From positions 1 to 17,845 of the forward strand of contig JBEIJQ010000062.1 of assembly GCA_040380145.1 (NCBI GenBank): a DNA stretch of 17,845 bases, given 5' to 3'. The notes beneath the pieces are model-generated. The model ran no database searches, had not been told where the DNA came from, and saw only the letters and a program-made list of their open reading frames with translations. The stretch is from JBEIJQ01 sp040380145. Lineage in GTDB: Bacteria > Bacteroidota > Bacteroidia > Chitinophagales > Saprospiraceae. The position numbers and the translations under genes were made by a program. Below, piece after piece: positions 14,823-17,845 of this stretch; position 1 is the stretch's first letter; the number at the start of each line of letters is the position of its first letter.

Positions 14823-15137
14823 CTATGGTTCGCCGGCGGTGTTTTTTCGCGGCCAGCGGGGCAGACCGATCCGAAATGAAGTCCGCCGGAGCAGGGCCGA
14901 CCACAACAGGACATAAACCGCCGGGGCCGCTACCAGGGCAAAGGCCAGCGCCGCCCAATCGCCGATCAGGTATTTCAGCGCGCCCACTTGTCCGCACACG
15001 GCGGCGGTGGACACCATCCCGAAAAACCAGGCCATGACGGCCCCCGCCTCGGAAAAACGGACGCGCCAACGCCAGAGCATCGCGGCGATGATCGCGGTCG
15101 GGGGTAGCAGGGAAAGCAACAACAGGTAAAAAGACAT
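14823..15137 (-). CDS. Small membrane protein, three predicted helices
   Basis: A 104-residue protein starting at ATG 15137 (an in-frame ATG at 15161 would add eight residues). Three hydrophobic segments are predicted: about residues 2-22, 31-53 and 59-82. They are separated by short basic or polar turns (WRWRVRFSE), and the tail is basic (RIGLPRWPRKN). I recognise no family. A periplasmic or cytoplasmic enzymatic role is unlikely given the lack of soluble domain. It sits directly upstream of the cytochrome c gene on the same strand and may be transcribed with it. A candidate -7-like sequence GAAATTTG is at 15166-15159. Confidence 0.65.
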   Translation of the reverse strand: MSFYLLLLSLLPPTAIIAAMLWRWRVRFSEAGAVMAWFFGMVSTAAVCGQVGALKYLIGDWAALAFALVAAPAVYVLLWSALLRRTSFRIGLPRWPRKNTAGEP

Positions 15138-15168
15138 TCGACTAAAATAGTGGGGCCGCAAATTTCTT

Positions 15169-15196
15169 TTTTTCGGAAAAATTTTTTGCCGAAAAA
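15169..15196. repeat. A/T-rich near-perfect palindrome after the PhyH gene
   Basis: TTTTTCGG (15169-15176) and CCGAAAAA (15189-15196) enclose an A5/T6 core, so the whole 28 bp is nearly self-complementary. It starts ~20 nt past the PhyH stop. Unlike a classic terminator, the T-tract precedes rather than follows the GC part on both strands, so its function (termination, transcript end processing or structure) is uncertain. Confidence 0.4.
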
Positions 15197-15215
15197 GCGG
15201 GATCCGTCCGGCGAA

Positions 15216-16160
15216 TCACGAAAACCACTTTTTCCACCAAGCCTTGGGGGCACTCGGCGGCGCGGGCGTTTCCGGCAATGCCGGCTCCTCCGGAAAAGGC
15301 AGACCCAGTGCGGCGTACAGTTCGCGGCGGCCGAAAAGGGGCGCCCGGTAATTTTCGATGGTTTCCGTCAAAGGATATCCCTCCGGGCGCTTGCCCAAGG
15401 CGGCGCGCAAGAAAAAATCCGGATCGACGGCATATTTTTCCGCACGGGCCAAGTCGTGGTCGAAAAAGTAATGGAACAGTTCAGCCTCCCGCGGCGCGAT
15501 GTTCAGACAGGCGGCGATGCGCTGCCGATCCGAACGGTTGGCGGGCGAACCGTGCACCAGGGCGCTGTCCATGAACACCGCATGGCCCAGCGGAACCTCC
15601 AGGGCGACCAAGTGACGCGAGAGGATTTCCTCGCTCAGGTCGTTCAGGGGAGTCGGGTACCAAAGGCTGCCCCGCAGTCCGGGCATGAACCGGTGGCTGC
15701 CGGGCAACACGTTCAGCGGCCCGTTTTCGGCGGTCACCGGCCGTACGGGAAACCACACGTTGATCGAAGAAAAGCGCGATTCGTCCACCATCATCCAATC
15801 CTGGTGGAGGGGCAGCCTGCTTTTTTCACCCGGTTTTTTGATCAAAAAATTCGCCACCAGCACGCGGTGGTCGAGCACTTTTTCCAGAATGGCTTCCGAA
15901 CAGGTTTCGCGGATCGCCCGGTCGCCGGCATCCCGGTATTCGGCGTTGGGGCAGTGGGTGCTGGTGAAAAAACCCTCGGACACGCCGGGATCGCTGGATT
16001 CGTGCAGCTCGGCCAACGGTTCCAACCGGGCGGGGTCGAACAACGGGACGACGACATATCCCCGGCGGGAGAACTCCCGGTCGAGGGCCTCGTCGCGGAA
16101 TATCCGGCGATGGGCCGGGCCTTCCTCGGAGCGGCGCACCGCATGGGTTTGGACGGACAT
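15216..16160 (-). CDS. Phytanoyl-CoA dioxygenase (PhyH) family protein
   Basis: A 314-residue non-heme Fe(II)/2-oxoglutarate oxygenase. The iron ligands are visible as HQD (His119, Asp121 in PLHQDW) and His203 (LVHGSPANRSD), with a 2-oxoglutarate-binding Arg in the following stretch (209-214). NGPLNVLPGSHRF (147-159) is the usual PhyH core strand. A Pro/Ala-rich tail ends in WWKKWFS. Bacterial PhyH proteins hydroxylate small molecules, lipids or sugar-like groups, so the name does not give the substrate. I chose the ATG at 16160 because a promoter-like pair lies at 16176-16208, upstream of it; the frame is open to 16241. It is divergent from the radical SAM gene across a 100-bp shared region, which suggests a joint task. 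Confidence 0.92.
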   Translation of the reverse strand: MSVQTHAVRRSEEGPAHRRIFRDEALDREFSRRGYVVVPLFDPARLEPLAELHESSDPGVSEGFFTSTHCPNAEYRDAGDRAIRETCSEAILEKVLDHRVLVANFLIKKPGEKSRLPLHQDWMMVDESRFSSINVWFPVRPVTAENGPLNVLPGSHRFMPGLRGSLWYPTPLNDLSEEILSRHLVALEVPLGHAVFMDSALVHGSPANRSDRQRIAACLNIAPREAELFHYFFDHDLARAEKYAVDPDFFLRAALGKRPEGYPLTETIENYRAPLFGRRELYAALGLPFPEEPALPETPAPPSAPKAWWKKWFS

Positions 16161-16175
16161 GGGCGGAATTTTTCC

Positions 16176-16208
16176 GAAAGATAAGGCTTCGCGGCCCGGG
16201 ATGCCAAA
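16176..16208 (-). promoter_or_regulatory. Candidate promoter of the PhyH gene
   Basis: On the - strand TTTG (16208-16205), a 21-base spacer, then TATCTTTC (16183-16176). This matches the TTTG / TAnnTTTG pair of Bacteroidota with one mismatch in the last base. Transcription would start about 8 nt upstream of the ATG at 16160, giving an almost leaderless mRNA. Confidence 0.5.
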
Positions 16209-16225
16209 AACGACGCCAAAAATGC

Positions 16226-16233
16226 TATATTCG
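16226..16233 (+). promoter_or_regulatory. Candidate -7 box of the radical SAM gene
   Basis: TATATTCG differs from TAnnTTTG by one base and lies 27 bp upstream of the ATG at 16261. I see no matching TTTG 19-21 bp upstream, so the assignment is weak. Confidence 0.35.
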
Positions 16234-16260
16234 CCTTGCAAAAAAACGCGCCGACCACCG

Positions 16261-17829
16261 ATGACCCCGGAACAGTTTGACCGCTACCAAGGCTCCCGCG
16301 ATTGCGCCGACAAGCGCAGCCTCTGCCATGCGCCCTCCTACGGGATGCATCTGGCCCAGAACGGGACGGTGCTGGCCTGCGGGTACACCCGTTTCGATCC
16401 CTTGGGCCACTACCCCAAGCAATCGCTTACGGAAATATGGTTCGGCGAAAAAGCCGAGGCCATGCGCCGGGCCATGCGCGGCCGGGAATTCCCCAAGTCC
16501 TGCCAACTGTGCAGGACACAGGCCGAAGGCGGCCTGTACCAGCAGCTGCGCGCAAGGGCCTACGATCCGCTGGCCCGAAAACCCCTCGACAAATTCCGGG
16601 CTAAGGCCCTGAACTTCCTCGGATCGGGCCGCTTCGCCGAAATGCCCGCCAGTATCAGTTTCGAACTGGCCAACATCTGCAACCTCGAATGCGTGATGTG
16701 CCTCGGCATGTTGTCGAGCAGCATCCGCCAAAACCGCGACCGGCTCCCGCCCCTGCCCCAACATTACGGGCCCGAACTGCTGGAAGAGCTCCGGTTTTTC
16801 GTCCCCCATCTCCGAGAAGGGCTTTTTTTCGGCGGCGAACCTTTTCTGATCCCGCTTTATCTCGATATCTGGGAACTGTTCATCGAGCTCAATCCGTCCT
16901 GCAAGATCTGCGTCACGACCAACGGCACGGTGCTCAACCAACGCGTCCGGCGCATCGTCGAATCGCTGCCCAACCTCGAAGTGGTGGTTTCGCTGGACGC
17001 GGTGACCAAGGAAACCTACGAAAAAATCCGCGTGAACGCCTCGTTCGAGCGGGTGATGGACAACCTGAGGTATTTCCGGGACGCGATGCGCGCCCACGGC
17101 CGACGGCTGATGATCACGCCCACCTTCATGGTCCACAACGCCCCCGAATTCCAGACGCTGTGGGACTTTTGCAACCGGGAGGAAATCGCCCTGGATGTAG
17201 GGGTGCTCACCACGCCGCCCGAATTGTCGCTGGCCAACCAATCCGTGGAGTTCATCGAACGGGTCCATGCGCTGTGGGCCGGCCACGAGCCGGCGCCCTG
17301 CTCGGATCCCTGGCTCGATGAAACCAATCGGAAGGCTTTTCAGGTCGCCATCGACCACGCCGCTTTCTGGCTCCAAGAACGGCGGACCTATATGGCCGAT
17401 CCGATGGGCCGACGCCTCGCCGTGTTCCGTCCTGCCAACAAAATGGAACTTTGCGTGGCCAAAACCTTGGAACATACCCTGCGGGCCACCCACGATCCGG
17501 GCCTCGCGCTGCGGTTGCTCGAACTGTGGGCCGAACCGGGCAACAAGCTCGAAGCGTACGCCTCGGCCCTCGCCTCACTGGCCGTGCACCTGTATCCCGA
17601 TGCCGTTGGACCGTCAGCAATGACCGTTGCCGAGGAACTCCTGGAAGAATGGGCCCAAGCGTTCGATCCCGAAAGGCAAATGCAATTGACCCAACACCTC
17701 CTCCAATCCGAAAACCCTTGGCACCCCCTGCAGCTGCTCCGCGACGGCGATGTATCGGCTCTGCGGAAACTCGTGGCGGACCTCGCCGAAAAGCCCGCCC
17801 TGCCAAAGTTGGAAAGCACTTTTTTTTGA
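16261..17829 (+). CDS. Radical SAM protein with N-terminal twitch-like domain
   Basis: A 522-residue protein. Residues ~20-90 look like a SPASM/twitch module placed before the core: Cys22, Cys40 (GTVLACGY), then SLTEIWFGEKAEAMR and CQLC with Cys81 and Cys84, enough to hold one auxiliary Fe-S cluster. The radical SAM core follows with CNLECVMC (Cys140, Cys144, Cys147), FFGGEP (189-194), a TTNGT strand (219-223) and SLDAV (244-248). From ~330 on is a mostly helical region of ~190 residues that I do not recognise. This order fits the 'twitch domain-containing radical SAM' group. Substrate is unknown; a peptide, glycan or small molecule shared with the divergent PhyH oxygenase is possible. No precursor-peptide-like ORF is evident nearby. 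The start is ATG 16261; the longer upstream frame is a shadow of the PhyH gene. The stop follows a T8 run. Confidence 0.92.
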   Translation: MTPEQFDRYQGSRDCADKRSLCHAPSYGMHLAQNGTVLACGYTRFDPLGHYPKQSLTEIWFGEKAEAMRRAMRGREFPKSCQLCRTQAEGGLYQQLRARAYDPLARKPLDKFRAKALNFLGSGRFAEMPASISFELANICNLECVMCLGMLSSSIRQNRDRLPPLPQHYGPELLEELRFFVPHLREGLFFGGEPFLIPLYLDIWELFIELNPSCKICVTTNGTVLNQRVRRIVESLPNLEVVVSLDAVTKETYEKIRVNASFERVMDNLRYFRDAMRAHGRRLMITPTFMVHNAPEFQTLWDFCNREEIALDVGVLTTPPELSLANQSVEFIERVHALWAGHEPAPCSDPWLDETNRKAFQVAIDHAAFWLQERRTYMADPMGRRLAVFRPANKMELCVAKTLEHTLRATHDPGLALRLLELWAEPGNKLEAYASALASLAVHLYPDAVGPSAMTVAEELLEEWAQAFDPERQMQLTQHLLQSENPWHPLQLLRDGDVSALRKLVADLAEKPALPKLESTFF

Positions 17830-17845
17830 AAACTGCACCAATCAC

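Noticed and set aside
16225..17493. 422-codon open frame on the - strand
   Set aside because: Antisense of the radical SAM gene; composition is that of a shadow frame.

Overview
The window looks like a high-GC member of the Bacteroidota. It carries gldF and gldG (the ABC transporter linked to gliding motility in this phylum), a DUF4286 protein and a TIGR02757/DUF2400 protein (families I associate with Bacteroidota), a Bacteroidetes-type AraC regulator, weak or absent Shine-Dalgarno sequences, and several -7 boxes resembling the phylum's TAnnTTTG motif. I cannot place it more precisely. The region reads mostly as ordinary chromosome. I see no tRNA, rRNA, CRISPR array, IS element or phage gene.

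Region 1 (1-6537, + strand) is a tightly packed block: the 3' part of a WecF-like glycosyltransferase, an amidohydrolase, a secreted protein of unknown function, gldF, a small two-helix membrane protein, gldG and recF. Gaps are mostly a few bases. The exception is an A/T-tract and hairpin block after gldF. The small protein separates gldF from gldG, which are normally neighbours.

Region 2 (6604-8434, - strand) holds a short-chain dehydrogenase followed by an AraC-family regulator. By eye it is less GC-rich than the rest. Upstream of the dehydrogenase is a 9-bp motif repeated exactly 21 bp apart, a good candidate operator for the AraC protein.

Region 3 (8552-12169, - strand) has a TIGR02757 protein and the class I ribonucleotide reductase large subunit nrdA, which ends in an intrinsic terminator. 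The nrdA upstream region holds two perfect DnaA boxes in a palindrome. On the nrdA strand that palindrome is also a hairpin with a T-tract, and it adjoins a very AT-rich stretch.

Region 4 (12228-14380, + strand) is a DUF4286-metF-murI operon (one-carbon metabolism and cell-wall D-glutamate supply), with a perfect inverted repeat over the presumed transcription start. Facing it on the - strand are a lipoprotein cytochrome c and a small membrane protein.

Region 5 (15216-17829) is a divergent pair: a PhyH-family Fe(II)/2-oxoglutarate dioxygenase and a radical SAM protein with an N-terminal twitch-like cluster domain. This is the pair most likely to have an undescribed function. All gaps between genes are under 300 bp; the largest (11103-11383 and 8435-8657) are described through their regulatory features.
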